DNA of 64,000 nt, from positions 1,798,001 to 1,862,000 of the forward strand of contig NW_025408667.1 of the NCBI RefSeq assembly GCF_020360975.1. Reading direction: 5' to 3'. The notes beneath the pieces are model-generated. The model saw only the letters and a list, made by a program, of their open reading frames with translations. It was not told the DNA's origin and searched no databases. Source of the stretch: Hirsutella rhossiliensis. Lineage: Eukaryota; Ascomycota; Sordariomycetes; Hypocreales; Ophiocordycipitaceae. This document shows, in pieces, positions 12,320-25,142 of this stretch (position 1 is its first letter; the number at the start of each line of letters is the position of its first letter). Made by a program: the position numbers and the translations under genes.

Positions 12320-12689
12320 ATTATCTCCCCTCTTATATAGATATCTTAGCTATATCTTTAATATATATTACTTTCGCTATATTATATATATTTAGTTAGG
12401 AAGAGAGGTAGTTTCGGTTATATATCGCGCGTATATACCTATATAAGTATATATTAGTCTACGCTCTATAACGTTAATAGTTATTATACTAGCGGTTAAC
12501 GCTAAGTAACCGTTATAGTATCGCTTATATATCGGCCGCGTAACTATAATATAAAGAGCGTACGTATATATCTCTTACTTCTTTTATTTTCTTTTCTTCT
12601 TTAACTCTTCCGCTTATAATTACTATAGAGTTTTACGCCTTTTTTATTAATCCCTTATACCTTTTTATATTACTTTTTATCGACGATTT

Positions 12690-14280
12690 ATTAATAATAA
12701 TACCTTTTACGCTAAAGAAGATAAAGAACTATAATGCTAATTTCCTATGCTATATATAGGAGTAGGTAGCGGTAGGTTTACCCTTAAAGTATAAGCGATC
12801 GGCCTAGAAGTCTTATAGCGACGTTAGTTCCCTTTTAGTAAAGAAAGCTTAGAAAGGTATAGGGGAATCTTAGTCCTAGGAGACTTTTAGTCTAGGACCT
12901 AACGTTAGTAAGGGTCGTACCCTTATTACCTTACTAAATGCCTTAACTCTAATTACTAATAAGCTTACCTCTATAAGCTAGGAAACTTATAAGTCTATTA
13001 CCCTTATTAGTAATACTAATACTAATAAGGAGATTATACCTTATATATAGGCGCTCTTAGGTAAGTACCGATAACCCGGCTACTTTATCTTAATAGGGCG
13101 GCTCTAGCTAATAAGAGATTATTACCTAGGCCGCTCTTTAAAACGAGTAGGCCGATATTAACGATAAGGCCTAGCCGAATAAGGGCTAAGATAATCCTAA
13201 TACTTAGCTAAATAAGGGGTAAGATAATAATAACGGTAATAATAAAAACGGCCGCGATCTAACTCCTTTTACTAACGAACCTAAGAATAGCGGCGCTAGA
13301 AATAAGGGTACTTAGGTAGCGGTATAAGGCGGTCGCGCTCCTATAAAGAAGCGTACTTAATCTAAGGCTAAAGCCCGCTTAGTTAAGGCCTAAGGGGTTA
13401 TCCCTTATAAGCTTTAGTATATATATTATTTTAAGATAGTCGTTAAGGAGTATAGTATAACTAAGCTTAAGCTTATTAAGGTACTCTTAATTAGCTATAT
13501 TTTCTGAGGGGTTTCCTCGACGCGCTATAAGTAGTACTATAAATATACCGCGACCTATAATTAAGTAAGTTTCCCCTTAACTTTAAATATTATAATTAAT
13601 AAGCTAATCTTTCTTAAGGCCGCTACTCTTATATTTAGTAACTAGGCCGATATAGTCGCTATCGTAGAGCACTTATATAAGCTTAATAAGCTAAAGACTA
13701 GTAATAAGGATACTAAGGATAATAGCTTAAACGTAGGCGTGCTTATTTTTAAGGAAGGTAATCGGCGCTATCTCGCTATTATAATATAATATCTAGCTAA
13801 GGCTTTTAACGCTACTAAGACGGCCTATCGTAAGTCCTTTAGGACTATAGGTATATAAAAGTCTATAGTTATAAGTTTTTATCCGACCCTTTTATTAGCG
13901 ACCGCCTAACGATATACTAGGTTAAGCGTGCCGACTACTATATACTAATTAATAAGCGCTATAAGCTTATTATTTACCTTAACCCCGCGCCCTTATTTAA
14001 TATCGCCTATATAAGCCTAGAGTACTAGGCCTAGGAATCTTAGTTAAAACTCCGCCTTATTAATAGCGATATAAGCTATACTTCTTAGTAGTACGCCTTA
14101 TTATTTACTAAGGCCGAGGTAAGTACTATATTAATAAAGATAGGTCTTAACGTAGAGGATAAGGAAGGAGCGGAAGATAAGGTAGTTCTATTATTTCTAA
14201 AGGTATTTAATATAGTAAAGGGGGCGCCTTAGTTAGTTCCTACTATACTAGTAAAGAAGAAGGGTAGTTAGAAGTAATAA
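12690..14280 (+). pseudogene. Antisense frame in beta between chromodomain and LTR
   Basis: The plus strand, opposite to beta pol, carries a long protein-like frame interrupted by RIP-type stops. It is clearest at 13870-14276, where it reads FLSDPFISDRLTIY, then YYILINKRYKLIIYLNPAPLF, an acidic patch, and a basic C terminus LVKKKGSQKQ before a stop. I recognise no domain. It is not a shadow of pol, which ends before it. It could be an accessory gene of the element or captured sequence. Confidence 0.5.
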
Positions 14281-14439
14281 ATAGGTCTTATCTTTCTTTT
14301 ATTTAGTTATAACTATCCTTCTCTCTTTTATTATTAAGGTCTTAATAGAGTTATAGTTTAGTTTTATTTTCCTTAATAATATTTAATAAGTAATATAGAT
14401 AGTTTTCCTTTATTCTCCTATTTTACTATTTTATATATA

Positions 14440-17400
14440 GTTATAGGATATTTAGGTATACCGATATATTAATAAGTTAGTAGCGATTTAATAGGGATTC
14501 GTTACTAATTTAGTAGCGTCTCCCTACGCTAGTAGGTTTCCCTACCTTACTTAGTCTTATACCTCTTTTTCCTAGTTAAGCGAGTAGTATATTCTTTAAT
14601 AAGGTCTTAGCTATTCGCTATATCTTTAGCATCGACTTATTAGTTATACTTAGCTAGCTATCCTTTCTATTTAATAAGGAAAAAGGTATCGCCCTTAGAT
14701 CCCTTTCGGTCTTTAATCTCTTAGACTTTCTATTTACCTTTATTATCCTCTAAGTCTAGTATTAATAGGGTTTTGCTATTTTTATAGGTGCCTTTACGCT
14801 CCTTCTATAGCTCTAAGAGACTAATATAGAAAACGTTATAAAAGCGTAAGTACTTCTTAAGGAGTATAAGATAATATATTTACTTTCTAATAGCTTATAG
14901 GACCCGAAATAGTTTAATATACTTAGGTAAGAGTTTTATTTTTTTATCCGTAAGGTATAAGTTCTTTATTAATAATACTATAAGGTCTCTTACTTTTAGT
15001 ATAAGTAGTTAGTACCTTAAATTATAGTATTTCGCTTATAATTTAATAGCCTTTCCTTAGTATTCCTTAAGCCTCTTTTATAGCTCTTATAGCCTAATAA
15101 CTCTTACTCTTACTTTAAGTACCCCCCTCTAAATAATATCGTCCTCGATATTAATATAAAAGTTTAGTTAGTAACCTATTAATACTTTATTAAGTAATAA
15201 CTTAGTTATTAGGTTCTTTATATTATTATATATAGATTAAGTAATATATAAGAGTATCGCTTAGTTAGTTTATTCTAAGTTAGTAAAGTATCTTTAGTAG
15301 TACTATATAGCTTAGTTTATTCGTTTTATTTACCTATTAGTTTATAAGTAAAATACTATTAATAGCCTATATTTTACTTATAAGATAAAATAAAGATCTA
15401 ACTAAAACTTACTTATAAATAAGGACCCTCTATCTAAGATAATGCCTTTTAAAGGTCTATATACTAATTTAACTTAGTAATAGAATAATTCTACTAGCTC
15501 TAGAGCTATTATTATCTTAGAGATAGGAAAAAAGAGGCAATACTTAGTATATCGGTCTATAGTTACTAAGATTATATTAACGTCTTATCTATTATACTAT
15601 ACTTTAGGTAGACCTATAGTAAAGTCTATTAATAATTCTTCTTATAGTTATATAAGATATAGTAACGATTATATAGTACTATAAGGGCGATACCTCCTAG
15701 ATACTATACCTTAATATACTAGGTATAGCTAGACGTATTTATTTACGTTTTTTATTATTCTATCTTAATAGAAGTTCCTTACTAGTAGTTCGCTAGTATA
15801 TTAAGAGCTAAAGTATCCTATTAATAGATAATTATAAAAGAGCTATATTAGCTCTTACTATAAGGCTGCCTTTAAAGGTACTATAATACGACCTTTTTAT
15901 AGTAGTAGTTTATCTAAGCGTACTAACTAGAAACCCTTCCCTTTTAAGAAGTCTTTAGTCTCCTTTAACCTACTAATTACTACGTTAACTAACTAAGTGC
16001 GTTTTAGTAACTTTAGTAGCGGTTTTAGAACTTTTACTATATAAACCTTTATATAGTAGGCCGCTTCTTTAGCGGTCTTCTTTAAAAGTAACTATTTATA
16101 ACTAGCTCTCTCTTTAGCTTAATCGGCTAATCGTCTAAGTCTCCCGCCTAAATTATTATAGTTTCGCTATAGATAAGCTTATATATTTTCCTTATATAAA
16201 GGCACTTTACTACGCTTATATTAACTTAAGGTTACGTATCTCTTTACTTATAAAAACGCCTCGTTATCTCTTTATATAGATATAGTATTAATAGTAGCTA
16301 GCTTTACTTATAGCTCTAGTAATAGTTCTATAAATAAGGGCTTCTTACCCTTATATCTAGGCATTCTTAATAGCGCGTTTACTAGGTTTAATTTACCTAT
16401 ATAATACTTAATCGTAAAGTTAAATAGTACTAAATATATATACTATCTTACTTACCTCTTATTTAGGGAGGTCTAGCGTATAAACGTTTAAAGGTTATAG
16501 TAGTCTAATAATACCTTTACTTTATACGCTGCCCCTTCGATATAATATCGCTAGTATTTAAATAACTTAATAATAGTAAATAGTTCTTAGTCTAAAATAC
16601 TATAATTAAGTTTAGCTCTAGTAAACTTCCTTAACTAAAATGCGATTAGATAGTAACGTCCTTTATTATTAGGTTAAAAGATAATACCTACTATCGTAAA
16701 TTACGATATATCTATTTCGATATAAATACGTCTTTCTAGATTATAATATTAAACGAGTAGGGCTCCTTAAAAGGTATCCTTAAGAGCCTAAAACGCTACC
16801 TTTTTAGTAAGGTTTAGCTTTATACTCCCTAGCTTCTTCTTATTTATACTCCCCTTTAGTAATATAGTTAAGGGCGCTATAACTCCTAAGTACCTATATA
16901 TAAATCGTTAGTAAAAATTATAGAACCTAAGGAAAACCTAAATATTATAGTAGGTTATAAGTTTAGGCTATTAAGCTATTGCCTTTACCTATTAAGGGTC
17001 TATTAATTCCCTATTAATAGATAAAAGAAACCTAAGGAACTTAACTAACTATTAATAAAAGATATACTTTAATAGTTTTATATAGAGCTCTATAGCCCTT
17101 AACCTTTCTATTACTTATTCTAAGTATTTAGTATATTCTTATCTTATCTTAGAGTATATAAGGATATTATTAAGGTAGACTATATAGATTATATTTATAA
17201 GCCCCTTAAGCGCTTAATAAATATAGCTCTAAAATATAGCTAGTATATTAGTAAGTCTAAAGGGTATTACTAGGTATTTAAAATATCTATAACGCGTTTA
17301 GAAAGCGGTCTTTTATTTATCTCCTTTCTAAATTTAAATATATTAATACGTATTCTATATATTAATCTTAGAAAAATACTTAGCTCCTTAATAGCGGTTA

Positions 17401-19420
17401 ATAATCTCTAAAATAAAGGGTAAAGGGTACCGATTCTTTTATATAACTTAGTTAAGTCCTTAGTAGTCTATATATAGCTATAAGGTACTATCTTTCTTTA
17501 AAATAAAAAGGATAGGCGCCCTAGCTAGGCTCTTTAACTCCTAGATTATTTTCCTTCTTATCGCGTCTTAGATCTAGTCGCGTAATACTTAGAGTTCCCT
17601 TTATAATAAAGGGTAAATCGGTTTATAAGGGGGTTCTATATTAAGGATTAAATTAATTAAGTAATCCGTTCCCTTTCTAGCTAATAGTAAGTCGGATCTA
17701 TTAGCTAAGAAAGTATCTTTAAACTAATAAAGAGTTAGTAGGATTTCGGCCTATTCTTCCTATAAAATCCCTTTATCTTTATCTTTATCTAGTAGTAGGA
17801 TTAGCTTAGGATTAAGCGCTATTATATATACCTTTACCTCGTTCTTATATTCTTAAAGGAATCTATAAGGAGTTTATAGGGTTTCGCTACTTAGTTAATA
17901 CTTAAACTACTACTATCGTTTTTATAGGATAATATAGATACGTTTATCTTTTAAGGTAGTAATTAATAAAAGGATTAATACTTAATTGTTTAGCGTTAAC
18001 TTATTAGTACTAATATAAAAATAAGTAATTATCTTTTCGGTACCTCTTATATTTATTATTTAAAGTAGTACTAACTATACTTTATACTCTTTTACCTTAC
18101 TATTACTTAGCCCTAATAACTTAGGGTATAATAGCGCTACTTATAGTAATTCCTACTATTAGGTAAAGTATATATCTATAAGGTTAATAGTACTATAAGT
18201 ATCTAAGTATATAAGGACTTTAATAAGGTTTCGCCTTAATATCGTTATAAGAGTTTTAAGTAACTATCCTATAAGTATTAAGTTTACTAAAGGAGAAGCG
18301 TTTACCTTAATATCTTACCTTTACTTTATTTTATAGTATTAAGTCTAAGAGTCTTTACTAGGGTTTCTACCTTTAAAGAATTAGTATATTTTATAGATAG
18401 GTATCCCAGCTTATTATATTAGAAATATATAATTCCTAATTAAGTAAAAGATCCTCTTCCTCGATAATATCCCTTAGTTTAGCCCTTAGTAAGTATATCG
18501 CTAGCTTACTAGTTATTAGTTAAATCGGTAGTATTTCCTTAACGATTTAGCTTAGCTTATCGGCCTCTTTAATTCCTCCCCTTATACGTACTACCTTAGG
18601 GTATAGTACTATTTCTATTCCCGGTTCCTTTAAGGGTAGAAGTAGTATTAGTACGTCGCCTCTTATTAGTAGTAGTATCCTAATATCGTTAAGTAACTTA
18701 TATAAGCTCTTCCTATTAATAGGTATAAATAGGTATTAAATAAAGGTTAATTTAGTCTCGAAGTTATAGCTCTAGCTTAGTAAAAAATATAAGAGCACGC
18801 GCCTTTTCTAATAAGCGTTTAAAATACCTCTTTAAGGAGTTAAGGTATAAGCTAAACTTTAAGGGGGACTAGCCTTCTCGTTAGTAAGCCTCCTTTAATT
18901 ACGTCGCTAATAGTATCTCCCTATTTATAGTATCCTTAATTAAGACGAATATCTATTCTTTAAAGTATACTTAATCTATACTATATTTAGTCTAGTCGAT
19001 TAGCGTTTATTCTTTAAGGTATTAGCGCTATCTCGCTTTATAGTCGCTATATATATAATCTACCGCGTAAAGGATCTTTATTTTATTACGATAAAAACAT
19101 CTAAGCGCTACCTTAAAAGCGTCCTTTAAATTATAAGTTTAGTCTAGATATTTCTATATATTAGTAGGTTAAGATAATTAAGCGATGTTTTTAATCTTAA
19201 CCTCGCTACCGCGGCTACCGTCCGATTTAAGGGAGTAGGACCGCCGACGCTTCCCTAAATAGATAGCGATAGTACTAGCGCGTTTAGTAATTTCCTCCTC
19301 TAATTATATAAAACGATCTTATAGGCGTTTCGTCTCCTCTAGCTCCTTAACGCGCGCTTATAAGGCTATAAGCTTTTCCTTATAAGACGGTTATCTTACG
19401 CTTATAGGTAGCGATATCTT
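14440..19420 (-). pseudogene. Beta Gag-Pol remnant with chromodomain
   Basis: On the minus strand, 19420-19200 gives a coiled-coil-like gag segment (RVKELEETKRLQDRF). The reverse transcriptase core reads VYLNNILIYSKIR near 17150. Near 14830-15010 the block with NLYLTDKKIKLLPKYI and FYNVFYISLLELQ corresponds to the post-integrase GPFKI...HNVFHVSLL region. The chromodomain follows (EIKDRKGSKGDTFFLIK, then KDIANSQDLIKEY). Chromodomains of this type target chromoviruses to heterochromatin, which fits nesting inside other repeats. Many RIP stops. Confidence 0.8.
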
Positions 19421-19621
19421 CGATATAGTTATAACGCCGTCTATAGTAAGGGTTTATTCTAAGGATATATCTTCTTATTTTTTATCTCCTAAGTAGATAC
19501 TTAATATATATAATAAAGAGGCCTTAACTAGTTAACTACTATATTGCGCTATAGGAGCGTTATATAGTCTTCTCTAAGTAGCTATCTCTACTAAGCAACT
19601 AAAAAGGGAAGCTTTAGAAAT

Positions 19622-19878
19622 TATAAGGGAATATATATTATAATACGATTAGTTAGGTAGTAGAGATAGCTAGAGGTATTACGCTATATATATTATATTC
19701 TCCTTTTTATAAAACTAAAGCTTATAAGAAGAGGGATTTCTCTTCTTTAATCGGAGTAGTAAGTAGTCTATAACTTATAAGCGGGGTAGGTATAATTCCC
19801 TACTAATACCCTACCTATATATTAGTACTATATACCTAAGTGCTTTATTAGCCTATACCTTTTAGTAGCGCTCTTATA
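19622..19878 (-). repeat. Beta LTR (right; 5' LTR in element orientation)
   Basis: Same terminal words as the left copy and the same length; followed by TSD GTAGC at 19879-19883. Confidence 0.92.
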
Positions 19879-20137
19879 GTAGCTTTAAAGTAAGAGCGCT
19901 AGTTATATTTATATATAAACTAAGGGGTAAGATATAGTTTTATTATAACTATAGGGCTTTAAATATAATTATAAGGCTAGACTACTACCTTTTACCTTTA
20001 ATTTTAAGTATACTCTATAAACTCTTAAAGGTAAAGTAGTTTATAAAGCTAAATATAAAATAAGCGTTTTATAAGGTATAGATTTAAAAGGGTAATAAGT
20101 AAAAGATAGTATTTTATATATACTATAGCTTATTTAA

Positions 20138-20323
20138 TATAAGAGTCTTTAACTATTATAAGTTATAAGCTTAAGCTATAGCCTAAGCTATATAGTTATA
20201 TATAAAGGGCTAGATCCTATATATATATATATAAGCTAGCTATATATAGAAGAGCTTTATATAGCTTATTAATATTATCTTATAAACGGTACTTATATAT
20301 ATACCTCTACTTACTTTATAATA
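20138..20323 (+). repeat. Gamma 5' LTR
   Basis: 186 bp, starts TATAAGAGTCTTTAAC and ends TTTATAATA; contains a run of TA repeats. Preceded by TSD TTTAA. Confidence 0.92.
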
Positions 20324-20339
20324 GTATAAGTTATTAACT

Positions 20340-23300
20340 AATAGATCTAATAAATATCTTTCTAGAAAGAGTATTACTTCTTTAAGGGAGTACTTTACCC
20401 CTCCTTAAATAGATAGGAAGTATTATAGCTATCTTAAAGGCGATTAAAAGCGCGATAGCTAGTAAGAAAGATAAGGTTCTTACTATACTAAAAGAGCTAT
20501 TTATAAGACTAGCTTTAACCCCTACGACCTCTATAACGCTAGTTATAGTAGTAATACTATTAATATAAAAGCTACTCCTTTAGCTAACTTAAGATAGTAA
20601 GCTAGAGTCCTTTTACTTCTTCCTTAGCTAGCTATAGATAAAGTTTATAATAAATAAGAAATAGGGCCTAAATAGCTATTATAATATAGCGTAGTATTCG
20701 CTCCTTTATACGCTATTAGAGCCTTAGATATAGCGGATCTCTAGATTCTAAGATAAAAGCGGCCCTAAGGGTAAACGCGACCTATAAGACTTCTTTTAAT
20801 ACCTTATATATACGTTTAGCAATATATAGGAGTAAGAGAAAGCGTAAGATAGGCTATAGACCCCTAAGTAAAGAGTCGGATAAACCTTTAGTAAATTCCT
20901 CCCCGATTTTAAAGAGACGCTCTTATAGGTAGCGGGGACTATAGTATAGGAAGATAGCGCGAAGCTTATATAGCTATAGAATTTAATTACGCTAGCCCTA
21001 TAAGAGTTACTTATCCTTATAATTATACTTATTAACTATAGTAAGTATATAAGCTAGTTAATAAAGGTAGTATAAAGCTATAAGTAAACGCTATATTTCT
21101 AGAAGCTTTATAAATATATACTATATAGCGGCGATAAGATTACCGCCCCTTTATAAGATAAATAGCTAGCTATCGATATAAATAAGGATACCTTAATATT
21201 AGCTTCTTATATAGACTAGGCTAAACGCGGTAAGAAGACGCCGTCGACTACCCCCTATACTACCCTATACTCTAAGTAGCGGGCAAAGTAAGTAATAAGT
21301 AAGAAAATTAAAAAGAGGAAGACTAATAGCCGCTACCTATATTATAGAGCGTTTATATAGTTTATATTAAAATACCCTTTCTTTTTAGCTAAGTAGCCTA
21401 TAGCGGTTTAAGTAGTAAAGATAAAACCGCTCTTTACCTTAGACGATAAGGAGGACTCCGCCCCCTTAAGCCTAAAGGAAAAAGAGTAGCTCTAGAGTAA
21501 AAATAGGCTTTAAAGCCCTAATTACTAGTATTAGTAAAAGAGAAGGAGGAGTTATCCGCCTATATAAAAAAGGAGCTTACTTTAATATAGGTTATAATTA
21601 ATAACTCTTTATTAGTCGCCGCCCTTATAAATAAAGGCTATTAGTACTATACTATAGTTAATAAGGCGCTTACGTAAGAGATATAAATACTAGTAAAAAG
21701 GATCGCCTTAAGGTAAGTAAAAGGCGCCTTAAGCGTAATAGAAAGTATAAATATTAAGGGTATTATATAGCTAGCTATAGAGGTTAACGGCTACTATAAG
21801 CTTATTATAGCTTATATAATCCTTTAACTAAAGTTTCCTTTAATTCTTAGGAAACCTTAGTTATTATATATAAAGTTATACTTAATTTTATACCAAAAGA
21901 AGCTATAGTTTAGGCCTATATAATAGTAAGTCCGTTATAATAATAGTTTTATAAGTATAGGACTAAGCGTATAAGCTTTACGCTTAGTATAAGAGGTCCT
22001 TACTTTTATCTTTATAGTAACTATATAATAATTAAAGTAGGAGGAAGGTTATATAGCGGCTAATATAGCGGTTTATATAGTTAGCTTAGTAGATATTAAT
22101 AAGGCCCTTTAAATAAAGAAGCTAAAGTCGCCCGCTAAGCTATAGTAGTAGATATTAAAGCGCTTCTACGATCTTCTTTTACTATTTAAGTCCTAGGAAG
22201 TAGATAAGCTTAACCTATATAAGCTAAGGGTAAACTATAAGGTTATACTTTATACTAATAAAAAGGGGTAGGAACTACCTATATTATTTAGGCCGCTATA
22301 TAGTATATTATATATAAAGCTATTAGTACTAAAGAAGACGCTAAGAGACCTCTTAGATAAGAGCTTTATTTAAGTAAGTAGCTTTAAAGTAAGAGCGCTA
22401 GTCTTATTTATATATAAGCTAAGGGGCGGGATATAGTTTTATTATAACTATAAGCCTTTAAATATAATTTTAAGGCTAGACCGCTACCTTTTACCTTTAA
22501 TCTTAAATACGCTCTATAACCTCTTAAAGGCAAAGTAGTTTATAAAGCTAGATATAAAATAAGCGTTTTATAAAGTATAGATCTTAAAGGGTAATAAGTA
22601 AAAGATAGCGTTTTATACTTAATATAGCTTATTTAAGTAGCTTATAACGCCCTTTAGCCTCTTTAAAGCGCTTACTACCTTTTAGTATTATATTAATAAT
22701 ATACTTTAGGACTTCCTTAATAAGTTTACTTCTATATATATAAATAATATCCTTATTTATATAAGCGGATCCTATAAGGACTATATATAGAAAGTATAAA
22801 GGGTCTTAAAGCGCCTTTAACTTTATAGGCTTTACTTTAACTTAAATAAGTATAAATTTAAGGTTAAGAAGGTTAAGTACCTAAGTATTATTATTTATAT
22901 AGGTATAAGTATATAAGTAGATCCTATAAAGATCTAAGTAATCTAAGACTAAGCGGCCTTAACTATATAAATAGGTATATAAAGCTTCCTTAAGTTTATA
23001 AACTATTATAGGATATTTATTAAGGGCTTTTCTTATATTATAATACCCTTAAATAAGATTACTAAGAAGAGGACTACCTTTTATTAAAGGCCTATATAAG
23101 AGGGAGCGTTTTATACGCTTAAGGACCTTTTTTTATAAGCCTTAGTACTACTTTAGTAAAACTTCGATTAGTCTATAATAGTTAAAGTAGACTATAGCGG
23201 CTAGGCGCTTAAAGGGATACTTTCTTAAGAAGTAAATAAGTAGAAGTAACTAATAGTATTCTACTCTTATAAGCTAACCTTAGTAAAGCGGAATTACGCT

Positions 23301-25129
23301 ATTTATAATAAGGAGATACTAGTAATTATTAGCTACCTTAAGTAATAGTAAGTAAAGCTCTAAAGTTATAAGAGCTTTAAGGTCCTTATAAACTATAAGA
23401 ACCTTAAGTACTTTATAACTTACTAGTACTTATTAAAGCGGTAAGCTTATTAAGTAAAGTACTTTTTATGCTTTAACTTCTTAATTAAGTACTAGCTAAA
23501 GTAGGACTTTATAGTCCTAAATACGCTTTCTTAAAGGGATTAAGACTAGCTAACGAGAGCGTATATTAAGGCCTAGGATCTATAATATATCCTATAAAAA
23601 GCGCTATAAACTTATATAAGAGCTTCCTTAGTAAAAGGAGGCGCGGTATTAATAAATAAGCTTTCCCTTATAACTTTACCTTAGTTTAGTAAGGAGGGAT
23701 AGACCGGCCTAAGGGCGTATATAGCGCGGGTATTTTAAGATAAGGTCCTTTAACGCTTATAAGATAAGATATTATTTCTAGACTATACTTATAAGAGTAT
23801 ACGCTACGCTATTAAGTCTAGCGCTTAACGCCTTAATTTAAAGCTAAAGCTAAAGGTATAAGTAGCTAACTATTATATTAACCTATAAGGGCATTTACGT
23901 TAGCGGGGGAGACTATAGGTACTAATCGCGCTATATATTATAGAAGCTAAAGAGAAGGATAAACTACTAGAGCTAGATAAATAAAACGAGCTCTAAGGGA
24001 AGCTAGTCTAGCTCGTCTATAACTTTAGTATTATAGGCTACCTAGGTTAGTAAGGTATAGTAGTAGGCCTTATAAGGGATTTTTACTAGCCCTTTTTATA
24101 GTACTATGTTCGCTGCTTCCTTTATAACTATAATATCTATAGCTATACTAAGATTTAAAGGGCGTAGCTTAAAGGGCTACTTAAGTAGCTTTTAGTACCT
24201 AACTAGTTTTATATATATATATAGATAGACTTTATAATAGACCTTTTACTTATAAAAAGCGGTAACTGCTATATATAGGTAACTAAGGACTAGCTTAGTA
24301 AATTAATAATACTAAAGCTAATACTATTTATAAATATAAAAGCTTACGTAGAGTACTTCCTTTAATACTAAGCTTACTTATATAGCTAGCTAACCTTTAT
24401 TATAAGTAATAAAGGATCGAACTAAACTAGCCGCTTTTAGTAGTACTTATACTAGCTACTTTAGATTATATAGCTACTTAGTACGGCCTATTACTTATAG
24501 ACTAATAGGGGACCTAAGAGGGTTAACTAGGAAGTATAAGTATACTTATAAGTAGTAGTAGCCTATAACTAAGCGGACTAAGACCGCTAGCTCCCCGCGG
24601 CCTAGCTTACGTTAAATAGTAAACTATAGACCTCTATTAAGATAGCCCCCTTTTTTACTATATATAGCTTTAAGCTACCCTCCTTAATCCTATTTACTAT
24701 AAACGTAGTAATAAAGTAATATAATAGTTTATTATTAGAGAGCCGCGCCTTTATATTTATACGAAAGCTATAGGAAGCTATAGAATACTATTAATCTACG
24801 ATAGCCGCCTTAGTATAAGATTAAGAGCGGTATACTAATAAGACTAAGGCCTTAGTAAATAGGTTTATAGTAAGAGATAAGGTATAGCTTAACCTCTATA
24901 ACTATAGGTTAGCGCGGCTAAAGAAGAAGCTAGACTAGCTATATATAAAGTTTATAGTATAAAGGGTTATTAGCTTATAGGTAGTTAAGCTTAATAGTCT
25001 TTTAACGGGGGTCTATAATAAGATTAACGTTAACTTCCTTTACTAAGCTTCCTTTAACCTACTACTTAGATAAGAAGTAGCGGACGCTTAACCGCTTACT
25101 ATTAAGGTAAAGAGGGATAATAAATTTAA
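20340..25129 (+). pseudogene. Gamma Gag-Pol remnant
   Basis: Through RIP stops the plus strand reads a gag-like start (near 20340-20560), then pol. The block FVQVSSFKVRALVLFIYKLR-like at about 22360-22430 leads into the RT core IKLDIKQAFYKV (22540-22580) and SIYINNILIY (YxDD equivalent, about 22730-22765). RNase H follows near 23100-23400 (KVDYSGQALRG), then a His/Cys and integrase region at 23800-24800. The order RT-RNase H-integrase identifies Ty3/gypsy. Alpha has the same sequence in its segments, allowing the two copies to be compared. Confidence 0.82.
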
Positions 25130-25142
25130 GGTTAAGGAGATA

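Larger units (their letters stand above)
12063..19878 (-). mobile_element. Element beta: Ty3/gypsy chromovirus, minus orientation
   Basis: LTRs of 257 bp (12063-12319 and 19622-19878) are flanked by the 5-bp duplication GTAGC (12058-12062 and 19879-19883), and removing the element rejoins alpha exactly. Pol reads on the minus strand: gag coiled coil near 19200-19420, reverse transcriptase with YLNN (from YLDD) near 17150-17190, integrase, then a chromodomain at about 14560-14745. Stops are RIP-type. About 2 kb between the chromodomain and the 12319 LTR codes on the opposite strand. Confidence 0.9.
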
